In this document: positions 23,601 through 34,903 of the stretch, piece by piece | Layout: every line of letters starts with the position of its first letter | Position numbering within the stretch: the first letter of the stretch is position 1 | Assembly (NCBI GenBank): GCA_002633025.1 | Contig: NMRB01000997.1 | Location: 177,670-241,669, forward strand | DNA from: Notospermus geniculatus | Lineage: Eukaryota; Nemertea; Pilidiophora; Heteronemertea; Lineidae | Direction of reading: 5' to 3' | DNA: 64,000 nt | Notes under the pieces: model-generated | The model's input: the letters and a program-made list of their open reading frames with translations, nothing else | Databases searched by the model: none | Told to the model about the DNA's origin: nothing | Translations under genes and position numbers: made by a program

Positions 23601-26600
23601 TCGTCTCGTGTGTCTTCACGTCGTTTGGTCTCGTGGGCTACCTCCGGTATGGGCCCCATGTCCAACAAGTCATCGTGAAGAACCTTCCTCCATTCAGCAT
23701 CCTGTCCATGTGTATCGATGCATGCCTGATCCTAGCCATAGCTTGCACCTACCCACTCCAGGTCTTTCCTGTGGTGGAAATCCTGGAAAAATACGTCTTC
23801 AAAATAGGTAAGGAAAAGTTGTAGAAATGACAGTAGCTGCCTTATTACCCTCAATATTCATAGCTTTGCTCTGCAACGTTAGGCCTCATGGTAAGGGGCT
23901 AAAAGGAGTCTTCTCTGGAGGCCATGGTTCAGGACGTCATATTCAGGGCCTGTCTTAAGCCCTGTTTCTACTTCAGTGGATTCTGCCGTGGTTTGCGGCA
24001 AGCGGTGCAGTTTTCACAGGGGTTTGGATAATCCTTTGATGGATTAACCATATATCGTGTGTTGCTTATCCAAATGCCTGTGAAAACCGCTCCACTCGCC
24101 GCAAACCACGGCGGAATCCGCTGAAGTGGAAATGAGGCTGTAAGATAAGTCAGTGGACTCCACAACATTTCAGAGACATCAAAAATAGATAAAGCAAGTG
24201 CTCACTTTTCTATTTTTGGAGACATGGATTTAATAGCAATGAGCTTTATATCAAAGAACCTTTTTCTGTGTCTACTGTATATCATTTTTGTTCTGGCTCT
24301 CTAACCATGTCAACAGCACAGTATGTTGTTTGTTTGACCTGTCTAATGTTACAACATGATTGTTACATAGAACTGGGGCACAAAGTCTGATTGTAACTCG
24401 GTGCTTAATATATTGTGTGTCATTCTAATTGGCAATATACTGGAAATGACCTGCTCATTATAATTACCGGTACTGAGGATGTACTAGTCATGAGTTACTT
24501 GTATCTGATTTAAAGGGACTAGGAAAATTTTTGCAAGCTTCGGTTATTACAACATGCTAGTCTTTCATGATAAATTCCCACCGTCAATTCACTTTTTCAA
24601 TTAAGTGTTAATTACTGGCACGCAGACAAATCAGTCATCACCACACCATGGAAAATTCACCACGTCACTGGGAACCTCTCGCTGTATGTTTTGTATGGAG
24701 CGAGCTTGTACTCTATTATGTTGATTAGGTTCCCAGTGACGTGGTGAATGCTCCATGGTGTGGTGATAACTGATTTGTCTGGGTGCCAGTAATTAACAGA
24801 TAATTGAAAAAGTGAATTGACGGTGGGAATTTATCATGAAAGACTAGCATTTTGTAATAACCGAAGCTTGAAAAAATTTTCCTAGTCCCTTTGAGGAGAC
24901 TATAGGGCCACCAATAGGTAGCAGCAGCAGCACTGACCCAACCAACATCTGAGGTCAACAGCTATTTGAGGTCAAGTACTTCCACTTGCCTCATTGATAA
25001 TACCATAAACATTGGTTTCTTTGATATGTTTATGATAATACCCACTCAACAAATGGATCAATTTCAATGGGGGACCTCCGCGGAACTACCGCTACTGGGA
25101 GAGGCTGTGAGGAGTTGTACCTTAAAGGAGTACGGTATTGAGTCTCAAATCCATTATTTGACTGCCGACGTAGAGGGGCCACCTAGTGGCAGTAAGACGA
25201 ACTACAAAAATGCATTACAAAATGAACGTAGTAAATCAGGTCAATTCGCCGACAACGTAGTTAGTCCCTGGGTTGGAGAGTGGCACGGTGGCGCCGGCTG
25301 TTGAGAAAAAGTGGCAATACCGTGGTCCTTTAAGTTATGCGGGTTCCCCATTGAAATAACTCCAGGTAAGGTGGTCAATGAACCATTTCGTTTTGCTCTC
25401 TTCATTTCATTGATCTACTCATCCGTTTCTTTCCTCCGTCTCTCCAGGCCACATACAGAAGGCTGGTGATCATTCAGGTCATATTCAGGATGATGATGAT
25501 GACGATGAACCAGAGTTTGACAAAGACAGTGATGAAACAACAACTCTCCTTCCACCACAGCCCAAGGAGGTAGGTTTGTATGTCATCCAGATGCCATGCG
25601 TCCTAATCAGTGAAAGTTTTGTTGGTGTTCCATGATGTGATCTATAATATTTTCTTTCCAACAGGTCGCGACGTGGAAGAGAAACATCCTTCGGACGATC
25701 GTGGTGCTCGTGATTGCCGGGCTGAGTGTTCTGCTGAGGGATAACTTTGCATACATTGGTGCTTTTGTTGGTGAGGATCTGTCATCCTCCCATAGCAGGG
25801 CTTTGGTCTCACTCTTTTTCATAAACACTCGCACACAGTGTGTGAGTGGATGAAGAGGAGAGAGGTAAAAACCCCTGCTGTGGGAGGATGGCATCTGTTG
25901 TCTCTTGCTCGATGGTTAAATCCTTGCAAAAGTTCGATATCCAATGACAGAGTGACAGCCTTCAGTAGTGTGTCAAGAAAATACTTCACTCATCCTACCT
26001 CGCACAGGAAGACAAAGTTGGGACCCCTTGCTGAAAAGTCCTAGTGTGAACCCTACCTTTGAGAGAAACTGTGTCAAATCTTTACCTGTATTTCATGAGA
26101 CACTAGGACCGTATTAAAAAAGGGTGTTTAAGACTAAGACAGATGTAACTTCGTCAAGTGCATGGTGGAAGTGTGTGCATTCAGTGGAGTTACACGCGTC
26201 TAAGTCTTAAAGGAGCTGCACGTCCAAGTTGTAAACACTCACTCACTGGTTCTCTATCCACACGACGCCTGCGGTGCTGCCAACTATTGTCGGTGATTTG
26301 TACTGACGTGAATATCGTGAGTGAGTTGCATTGGACCGGGCACCAGTCTAACGATCACGGTGCGCTACTGGTGCTGCCACCTTCACGAAGGAATAAAACT
26401 AGTTTGCTGGCCACTGTTTGTAAAGAAACCAGTTTGTTTACAACTTGGATGTCGAGCTCCTTTAATGGCACGATGATCACCCTTTTTGAATACAGCCCTT
26501 AGCATTAACTTCTCACAAGTGATCACAGACTGATTCGATATCCATTTGTAAGAATTTTTACCTTGAAAGCTTTCTTATTTGCCAAAATACTTGACCTTGA

Positions 26601-26853
26601 TGATTGACAGAACTTACGGTACTACTGGTATTCGTTAATGTGACGCACATCTTTCTCCGTTGCAGGTTCTTGTGGTAGCACAGCTCTTGGCTACGTCCTC
26701 CCGTGTCTCTTCCACATGAAGTTGAAAGGCCGTCAGCTGCATCCCGTCATCATCATCAAAAATATCGTCATTATCATAATCGGGATAATCGGCGGTGGAT
26801 GCGGTGTTGTTCTCACTGTCATGCAGATTATTGACAGTTTTACTCGGGGATGA
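20641..26853 (+). CDS. SLC36-like amino acid transporter, copy A (8 exons, 658 aa)
   Basis: Exons 20641-20744, 21228-21348, 21844-22807, 23192-23283, 23528-23807, 25448-25569, 25665-25770, 26666-26853. It is an 11-TM amino acid/auxin permease of the proton-coupled SLC36 type. TM1 is FNNIVKAFIGSSYLSMPFGF and TM3 VDIFLMITQIGFCIAYFIF. The cytosolic VEASMEENHKKFP loop precedes TM7 at the family's usual place. The loop after TM3 (about residues 172-348) is enlarged to some 175 aa, rich in Thr/Ser, with about ten N-x-S/T sequons (for example at 190, 194, 256, 274, 298, 311, 320). Exon 6 (521-561) is an acidic cytosolic insert ending in ETTTLL (550-555), an acidic dileucine sorting signal. Substrate is unknown. 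A polyadenylation signal aataaa lies near 26943. Confidence 0.92.
21545..21740. repeat. Inverted-repeat element, acagatctgtgcacttctgcc family
   Basis: The left end agatctgtgcacttctgccg pairs with the right end cggcggaagtgcacagatct; ataacctcgatctgaaac pairs with gtttcagacagaggttat. The same family is at 52593-52823. It lies in intron 2 of copy A. Copy B lacks most of it in the matching intron, which suggests insertion after the duplication. Confidence 0.7.
22836..22937. mobile_element. hAT-like MITE, copy 3 (transporter A intron 3)
   Basis: The ends catcctccaacagcaggg and ccctgcagttggaggatg are flanked by aggtgagg and aggtgaga (7 of 8). The same insertion is present in B (30988-31089), so it predates the A/B duplication. 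Confidence 0.75.
23955..24143. repeat. Inverted-repeat element in transporter A intron 5
   Basis: The arms cttcagtggattctgccgtg and cacggcggaatccgctgaag pair, as do tggtttgcggc and gccgcaaacca. A more decayed copy sits at the matching place in B (about 32060-32220), so the insertion is older than the duplication. Confidence 0.7.
24512..24892. mobile_element. 380-bp palindromic element, present in A and absent in B
   Basis: The ends aaagggactaggaaaatttt and aaaattttcctagtcccttt are complementary, and pairing continues for about 170 bp per arm (caattcacttttt, cccagtgacgtggtgaa). Transporter B reads straight through from ttacttgtatctgattta to ggggcacc without it. The difference shows this is a discrete insertion made after the duplication, or excised from B. 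Confidence 0.75.
25060..25365. repeat. Insertion in A relative to B (ggttccccatt-ended repeat)
   Basis: About 260-300 bp beginning near atgggggacctccgcggaac and ending cgggttccccattga. B lacks it at the corresponding place (around 32925). A related sequence in the opposite orientation is at 52860-53010 (cccagtagcgttagttctga, ggttccccattaag). It is an interspersed repeat of unknown class. Confidence 0.55.
25785..25890. mobile_element. hAT-like MITE, copy 4 (transporter A intron 7)
   Basis: The ends catcctcccatagcaggg and ccctgctgtgggaggatg are flanked by ggatctgt and gcatctgt (7 of 8). The same insertion exists in B at about 33356-33462. Confidence 0.75.
26105..26502. mobile_element. Nested inverted-repeat elements in transporter A intron 7
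   Basis: The outer element has ends ccgtattaaaaaagggtg and caccctttttgaatacag. Inside it, 26209-26464 is another inverted repeat with ends aaaggagctgcacgtccaag and cttggatgtcgagctccttt. B lacks both, so they arrived after the A/B split, the inner one last. Confidence 0.65.
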
Positions 26854-28860
26854 TGAGGTCTGGTTGATGAAGAAATCCTTTGGGAGTAGAATGAGTAGGA
26901 AAAGCTGCGTACACCGATTCGACCCATTCATCCGGCTTACATAATAAAAATGCTGGGCAACAGACATTCTGTACATATTCATACTCTTGATGTGATGTAT
27001 TGTCAAAGAGCCTACACTTGCCCTGGATGTGTGGAGACTGCGCATGGTACTGTTGATGCTTCTCCTTGCTCGGGCCAATCAGGAGTCCGTGGTGGGGGGT
27101 CAGAGGTCGAGCAATGTAAATACACTACCATTTGCACGTGTAGGAACCGAACCCAACAGCAACTGGATGGATGGGAAATGGCTTCAACAAATTTTAAGTC
27201 GGAATATGTGCTATACAATTATTAACATTTATATTACAGTATATTTTAAGCTTGTATGATTGTTTATTAATGCCATAATATTTATCTTTTACATCTGTTG
27301 ATGTCATGCTGATGGGAACGTATTTATACATGTAATTTTGTATGACTGCATATGGCCCGTATCTTGGTATGGAACTGTCGTTTCTATTGTGATAGAAGTA
27401 TTGTTATTTTATTGTGATGGAAGTCAGTTTTAGCTCACAGTTTAGTTATTAGCAAAAATTCATAAGCGAGAGACACAAAAAGTGCAATAACTCCTGAACT
27501 AATGACTGGACTCCAAATTTTTATCGTGGGTGTATCTAATAAGGATACATAACATCTATAGTGGGTTTTTGAAAAAACTAGCCCTGAAAGGGCTCATGGC
27601 ATGTTTAGCTGATCTGTGAGCTTTTGTTGTCGTGCGGCGTCTGTCGTCATCGTCCGTTAACAGGGCACTTTTCGTAACCGCTGGAGCTATTGATCTGTGA
27701 AACCTGGTACATTTATACCCCTAGGTCGATCTATGACACCAAGTTTCGGTCCAATTTGATTCTTGGCTTGGCTTCCAGGTGGCCAAAACCAAAAACACAA
27801 AAAGTGCAATAACTCCTGAACTAATGACTGGATCGTCTCCAAATTTTTATCATGGGTGTATCTAATAAGGATACATAACATATATAACGGGTTTTTGATT
27901 TGACCTACTTTTCAAGGTCACAGACGTCAAAGTTTGACAAAAGTAATGAACCTGCCACAGTTCCTCACTATTTCACCGAGCATCTTCATATCTTGCATAC
28001 ATCCAAGTGCTATAACTCAGGAACGGCTTCACTCAGAGTGCTCAAGCTTGATATTCACCTCCCTCTAGGTTACCTTTACAAGCAGGTCAAATTTCGGCCT
28101 GATTAAACCTTCAATATGGCTGCCAGGTGGCGTAACCCAAAAATCATCAAATGTGCTATAACTCAGGAACGACTTGACCCAGAGCGCTCAAATGTGCTAT
28201 GTGGCTCCCTCTAGATGACCTTTATGTGCATGTGAAGTTTTGGCGCTATCGGACATCCAACCCAACAATCATTGAAGTCCTGCAACTTGGGAATAACTTG
28301 ACCCAGATTGCTCATAACTGACATGTACCTCTCTCTGTTATTACACTATTATGTCCAAACAGGTGAGCACATGGTCCATGGACCATTTCATTATCCAAGT
28401 GCTTTATAGTTCTTAAGTGTGATTGCTGTCACCTCAGACGATGTGCCTCAAAGTCAATTTGACAGCTGTGATGTGCTCTGTTGTGTTAGTCTAAGAAGTT
28501 ATACATTAATGATCGATATAAATGATTTTTTAGTGAATGAAAGATACTGGTACAGTGCTCCCTCGCTCTTACAAACCTCGATTTTACGAACTCCTGGATA
28601 TTACGAACTCAACGCTATTACGAACTCACGTTAGTACGAACTTAACCCTTGGACCTCGAAGGGTTCGTAGTAGTTAGGGGGGACTGTATTTAAATCAGTT
28701 CACTTTAGTGGGATACAATGTAGTCATGACCTCCATCGCCTGACTGTGAGTGACTGCCTGACGGAGGTACAGTTATTAGTCAGTACTCAATGAGTGAGTA
28801 TGGGATAAGGGAAAGGTTGAGTTCTGGTGATGTACAGATGTTACCATGGAGAAAACGTAT
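26854..28860. other. 3' flank of A and 5' flank of B
   Basis: 26854-27450 is the 3' region of A and matches the region after B (34100-34980). 27440-28400 is an interspersed repeat. 28420-28855 is not like the upstream of A; it matches the upstream of C (36570-37735). A run of tacgaactc words lies at 28565-28640. No exon is visible. Confidence 0.6.
27440..28400. repeat. Long interspersed repeat with internal periodicity, copy 1
   Basis: This shares words such as aacaggg/agcagggcac, gtgcaataactcctgaac, ctacttttcaaggtcacaga, ggccgccaggtggcgtaacc and ctcaggaacgacttgaccca with the copies at 48345-50110 and 51183-52312. Within the repeat, a unit of roughly 150-170 bp recurs in diverged form. No intact protein frame is evident. 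A fragment in inverse orientation sits at about 29735-29900 in transporter B intron 2. Confidence 0.65.
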
Positions 28861-29221
28861 TTAAATATAAAATTTTGACATAAATGAGTGACAAAAACAA
28901 TTTGGAACTGACGCTTCCTTGTGTTGAATGTTACAGAGATTTTGATTGACCCATGTTAGAAATCCTGTTTGGCTCAGTGGAAAGTCCCATTTGTCACTCT
29001 CCATTACCGAGGTCAGCTCAGCCGATTCAATTTGAATAGCTAATATTCCACTCCAACTTTGAGGAGTTAAACAGCTGATACAGCTGATAAACCTTGCACC
29101 AGTATGCAGTGATCAGATATGTGTCATCATGTCATCTTTTCAAGTCTTTTATTGTGTAGGCCAAGGCCTATTCGATTTGATTTACATGTATATTGTGATG
29201 TCACGGATTATAAAGTGAAGT

Positions 29222-32200
29222 ATGGAGGAATTGGAGAGTAGTGGTGCACATCTTTACTTTGAGAGTCATTATTTTGATGCTGATCATCATGCAGCAGAGG
29301 AAAGACTGGGAGAAGACAGGTCAGTGTCTCTCTGTGCACGCACAGGCATCTCATAGTACGTCTGTTTGTACTTGTAGGTGGAGGGGGTTCTTGGGGACCC
29401 TAGGGCCTTTACTACACACTAAAGGGCTGCAGTAAGCCCTAGGAGGACCTTGATAAAGTTAGGCCTACCAATCGTTTAACTTGTATTTCTGCAGTAGGCC
29501 TAACCATATAAGTCAAGGCATAGGCCTAATGGTTTAAACAGATACTGGTACTATATAATGCTGTTGTTTATTTCCAGACATGGTCCGCGACGCACTGGCT
29601 GCTTGCGAAAACTTGGAGATTTCAACAATATTGTCAAAGCTTTTATTGGCTCAAATTACTTGAGTATGCCTTTTGGCTTCTTCCAGAGTGGATTAGTGGT
29701 AGGTGGTAGACTTCACCTGGTTGGATATAAATGACAGGAGGGACAGTTATGAGCAATCTGGGTCAAGTCATTCCCAAGTTACTGGACTTTGATGATTTTT
29801 GGGTCCTGCCACCTGGCAGCCATATTGGATGTCCCATCAGGCCGAAACTTCACAGGCACATATAAAGGTCATCTAGAGGGAGCCACATAGCACATTTGAG
29901 TGATCTTTGTCATTTACGTCAATTTGAGAACGGTCTATTCCACATGTTTGCTAGTTACATGACTTCGGTACAAATTCTCAATTTCCCTTTTCAGTTGGGA
30001 TGCATTATTCTTGTCTTGATCGTGGCCATCACAGACCACTGCTGTCAGCTGATCATCAAGTGCAAGAAGATTCTTGTGGAGGACCTCGTCGAGAAGTTTG
30101 AGCAGGAGTCGTCTCGTGAAGATGATGGATCCTATCGGCAACGACTACAACGGGATCTCCGCTATGCAGACATCGGCCGGTTGTGCTTTGGTAAAGCGGG
30201 TGTGGTTATAGTTGATATCTTTCTCATGATAACACAAATTGGATTTTGTTTAACTTACTTTATCTTTATTGGAAACACAATTCACGCCATGTTCCCTTTG
30301 AAAGAGATCACTGTCCAGTTGATCTATCCCTGGCAAAACGTCACTATCAATGATACCCTATCTCAGCCTGATTATTATTACTTCAATACCAATGGTAACC
30401 CTGTGAATGGCTACAGCAGCATTGACAGCTTCTTAGGAAAGAATCACTTGACTTCTTATATGATGGAGTTCAGTGGGGTGAATGGCCCATCGGCCGCTGC
30501 ATCACACCTGTTACCGGTACTCGCATTCGGTGAAAATGGAAGTACGCTAGAACCTACAACTACTGGGTCCTGGACCACAGTTTCTGCGACTGAGACAACG
30601 ACCTTGACAACGGGGTTATCAACGTCAACAGCTACATCACATGGAACGACAACTACAAGGAATAAGACTACAGCTACACCGCCGACATCAACACCAGGGA
30701 ATATGACTACTGTTACACCGTTCATCAACACGACAACTGTTCCACCAACAAACGAGAGTCTGATCCCGGCGAACAACACGTCTGATCATGTCTTCATCAG
30801 CTCTGCTCCTGATCTCAAATGGCTCGTCCTGGTACCTCTCCTCCCGTTCATTCTCTTCGCGTATATTCGGAACATTCGCAAGATGGCCTCCATAAGCTTG
30901 ATGGCGAATATGGGTGTCTTCATCGGGTTCTTTGTCATTCTGATTTATATGCTCATTGGTGAGTATGCGTCTACTTGTTGAGGTGAGGCATCCTCCCACA
31001 GCAGGGCTTTGGTCTGGTTCCTCTTCATATGCTCCAACGTGGGAGAGTATGAAGAGCAGTGAGACCGAAGCCCTGCAGTTGGAGGATGAGGTGAGGTCAC
31101 TGACAGCGTAACAGTTGACCTCCCAATTAGGAGTAATGGAATTCTGCTGTCAGTTACATTAATTTCACAGTCTTGTTCATGTCGACTGTGAGGTCATTGC
31201 ATAAACGATGAAAATGTTTGAAAGCTTCCCTAAAAGGAAGAATATAATGATTTCCATTCTTCTCTTATTCCAGGTTTTAGAGTTGACCCTGGTGTCGAGA
31301 ATTTCAATTGGAAATTTCCTGTATTCTTCGGACAAGTTGCTTGTGCATTCGAAGGAATCGGTTTGGTTCGTATCATATTTGAGTTAGCTAAATCATAACT
31401 TGATTCATATGTTGCTGGAAAGTTTCAACTCTAATGCTTGATGCAGTTTCTTCTGTAACAGGACCCCTGATATCCATCTCTTGAAATCGGCTAGTAACGA
31501 TGGCGGGGATGCCACATTCATCTCTCTAATTGTATGGTTCATCATCTTTGCATGTTCAAAGTACAGATCAGTTACTCTGAAGGTTACGTCCATTTTCCAG
31601 GTCCTCCCGGTTGAGGCGAGCATGGAGGAAAACCGCCAGAAGTTTCCTGCATACCTCCATGGTGCCCTCTTCATGGTCTCGTGTGTCTTCACGTTGTTTG
31701 GTGTCATCGGATACCTCCGCTACGGGCCCCATGTCCAACAAGTCATCATCAAGAACCTTCCTCCATTCAGCATCCTGTCCATGTGTATCGATGCTTGCCT
31801 GATCCTAGCCATAGCTTGCACCTACCCGCTCCAGGTCTTTCCTGTGATGGAGATCCTGGAAAAATACGTCTTCAAAATAGGTAAGGAAAAGTTGTTAAAG
31901 TTACATGTGTGGTAAGTGAGCCAGTCTTTTACTCCAAAAGCTGCCTTATTACCCTCAATATTCATAGCTTTGCTCTGCAACGTTAGGCCTCATGGTAAGG
32001 GGCTAAAAGGAGTCTTCCCTGGAGGCCATGGTTCGGGATGTCATATTCAGGGTCTGTCTTAGGCCCCACTTCAGCGGATACCGCCGTGGTTTGTTGTGAG
32101 CGACGCAGTTTACACAGGGATTTGGATCATCCTTCGATGTTTTAACAATCCATCATGTGTTAATTATCCAAATGCCAGGGAAAATTTCACTGCTCGCCAC

Positions 32201-34099
32201 AAACCGCTGTAGTGGAAAAGATAAGTCAGTGGACTCCACAACATTTCAGAGACATCAAAAATAGATAAGCAAGCACTCACTTATCTATTTTTGGGGACAT
32301 GGATTTAATAGCAATGAGCTTTATGTCAAAGAACGTTTATCTGCATCTGTTGTATGTCATTTCTGTACTGGCTCTCTAACCATGTCAACAGCACAGTATG
32401 TTGTTTGTTTGACCTGTCTAATGTTACAACATGATTGTTACATAGAACTGGGGCACAAAGTCTGATTGTAACTTGGTGCTTAATATATTGTGTGCGATTC
32501 TAGTTTGCGATAATGAGCTGCTCATTATAATTACTGAGGACGTGCCCATCAGGAGTTACTTGTATCTGATTTATTCTATAAGGAGATGATAGGGGCACCA
32601 ATAGGTAGCAGAACTGACCCAACCAACATAGATGTTGGTTAGGTTGACCTCAGCTTTTGACCTCAGATCTGAGGTCAACTGCTTTATTTTGATGTCAAGT
32701 ACTTCCACTTGCCTCATTGATAATAGGGACTGTCGGCAAGGCTCTGTGTCCGCGATCTGTGTCACGTATGACGTATCGAGTTAATGCATTTTCTATTAAA
32801 GTCATACATCATATCTGATATGGATCGATGATACGGAGCCTTGCCGAAAGTCCCTAATATGTACCATAAACATTGTTTCTTTGATATATCTGTGACAATA
32901 CCTACTCAACACATGGATCAATTTCACTCGAAATAACTCCAGGTGGTCAATGAACCATTTTGGTTTCCTCTCTTCATTTCTTTGACCTACTCTTCCTTTT
33001 CTTTCCTCCGTCTCTCCAGGCCACATACAGAAGGCTGGCGATCATTCAGTTCACATTCAAGATGATGATGATGACGATGAGCCAGAGTTTGACAAAGACA
33101 GCGATGAAACTACAACTCTCCTTCCACCACAGCCCAAGGAGGTAGGTTTGTATGTCATCCAGATGTTGTGCGTCCTAATCAGTGGAAGTTTTGTTGATGT
33201 TCCATGATGTGATCTATAATATTTTCTTTCTGACAGGTCCCGACATGGAAGAGAAACGTCCTTCGGACGATCGTGGTGCTCGTGATTGCCGGGCTGAGTG
33301 TTCTGCTGAGGGATAACTTTGCATATATTGCGGCTTTTGTTGGTGAGGATCTGTAATCCTCCCATAGCAGGGATTTGGTCTCACTCTTTTTCATAAACAC
33401 TCGCACACGGTGTGTGAGTGGATGAAGAGGAGAGAGGTAAAAACCCCTGCTGTGGGAGGATGGGATCTGTTGTCTCTTGCTTGATGGTTAAATCCTTGCA
33501 AATGTTAGACATCCACTGATAGAGTGACCCTAACACTTGTGCCAAGAGAATACTTCACTCATCTTACCTGGAACAGGAAAATACATAGAAAATGTATGGA
33601 ACAGGAAAAAAGTTCCCGTCATCATCATAAAAAAATGTTGTCATTATCAAAATGGAACAGGAAAAAGAGTTTTGGAACCACTGAGTGAAAAGGCCGAGTG
33701 TGAATGCTGCCTTTGAGAGAAATTGTGAGAAATCTTCACCTGTATTTCACGAGATATTTAGTGTAACACTCACCAGGGATTGCAGACCCATTTGATATCC
33801 ATTTGTAAGAACTCGTTACATTGAAATCTTTCTTAAGCCTCAACCTTGATGATTGACAAAAGTTACTGTTGTAGTATGATGATGATAAGATGATGCCATT
33901 CTCTGTTGCAGGTTCTTGTGGTAGCACAGCTCTTGGCTATGTCCTCCCGTGTCTCTTCCACATGAAGTTAAAAGGCCGTCAGCTGCATCCCGTCATCATC
34001 ATAAAAAATGTTGTCATTATCATAATCGGGATAATCGGCGGTGGATGTGGCGTTGTTCTCACTGTCATGCAGATTATTGAGAGTTTTACTCGGGGATGA
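29222..34099 (+). CDS. SLC36-like amino acid transporter, copy B (8 exons, 656 aa)
   Basis: Exons 29222-29319, 29578-29698, 29995-30958, 31274-31365, 31601-31880, 33020-33141, 33237-33342, 33912-34099. Exon phases and lengths equal those of copy A except that exon 1 is two codons shorter. Protein, introns and the region before the ATG are close to A, so this is a recent tandem duplicate at about 8.6-kb spacing. Differences cluster in the glycosylatable loop (for example TTTRNKTTATPPTSTPG). The acidic exon keeps ETTTLL (548-553). No frame damage is seen, so both copies look functional. A polyadenylation signal aataaa is at 34218. Confidence 0.92.
30988..31089. mobile_element. hAT-like MITE, copy 5 with exact 8-bp TSD (transporter B intron 3)
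   Basis: The ends catcctcccacagcaggg and ccctgcagttggaggatg are flanked by aggtgagg on both sides. It is orthologous by position to the copy at 22836-22937, where one base of the duplication has changed. Confidence 0.78.
33356..33462. mobile_element. hAT-like MITE, copy 6 (transporter B intron 7)
   Basis: The left end is aatcctcccatagcaggg with one substitution at the tip; the right end is ccctgctgtgggaggatg. It is at the same position as the copy at 25785-25890 in A. Confidence 0.72.
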
Positions 34100-34658
34100 T
34101 GAGGGTTTGATTGATGAAGAAAACCCTTCGTCGTAGAATAAATAGGGAAAGCTCCCTACACCGATTCAACCCAACGTTTCACTTTAATCAAAGTTTCATC
34201 CGGCTTACTTTACATGTAATAAAAATGTTGGGTAACAGAGATTCTGTGCATATTCATACTCTTGATGTGATGTAATGGCAAAAACACTGCATTGGCCCTG
34301 GGTGTGTAGAAACCGCATGGTACTTTGGATGCTTCCCTGCTTGGGCCAATCAGGAGTCGGGGAGGGGAGGTCAGAGGTCGAGCAATGTAAATACACTATG
34401 GCACCATTGGCACATTTAGGAACTCAACAGCAACTGGATGGATGGGAAACAGCCTCAAAAAATTTTAAGTCAGAATATGTGCCATACAATTATTAACATA
34501 TACATGTATATTACGATACTTTTTAAGCTTGTATGATTGTTTATTAATGCCATAATATTTATGCTGATGGGAACGTATTTATACATGTAATTTTATATGA
34601 CTGGATATGGCCCGTATCTTGGTGTGGAACTGTCGTTTCTTTTGTGATAGAAGTATTG

Positions 34659-34903
34659 ATGATAAACAGGAAGTCAATTTCCAGAATCTTAGCAAATTTT
34701 CGACCCCAAACGGGGTCTTCTTCAGGCTGGCACTTTCAAGTCGAGCTACCAGAAGTGCTACCAGAAGTTACACTTCTGGTAGCTCGACTTGAAAGTGCCA
34801 GCCTGAAGAAGACCCTGGTTGGGGTCGAAAATTTGCTAAGATTCTGGAAATTGACTTCCTGTTTATCATCATTTTATGTGTCAATTTTTGTGCTTTCTCT
34901 TTC
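34659..34903. mobile_element. Retroelement-like insertion with 17-bp target-site duplication
   Basis: This 245-bp insertion is flanked on both sides by ttgtgatagaagtattg (34642-34658 and 34904-34920). The matching empty site in the A flank (27387-27403) has this word once. Inside are two head-to-head copies of one sequence: tggaaattgacttcctg with cctgaagaagaccc and gggtcgaaaatttgc on the plus strand, and their complement on the left. A long duplicated target plus inverted truncated halves points to target-primed reverse transcription with inversion (LINE or Penelope-like) rather than a DNA transposon. A related single copy of the motif is at 53790-53826. Confidence 0.7.

Noticed and set aside
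26635-27078. 147-aa minus-strand frame
   Set aside because: It is antisense to exon 8 of transporter A. The acidic run comes from reading the Ile/Val-rich TM11 codons backwards.
34659-34903. Canonical hammerhead ribozyme call
   Set aside because: The ctgaaga-stem-gaaa core is suggestive, but there is an extra base before stem II and no good stem I, so I report it only as a hypothesis and not as an ncRNA feature.
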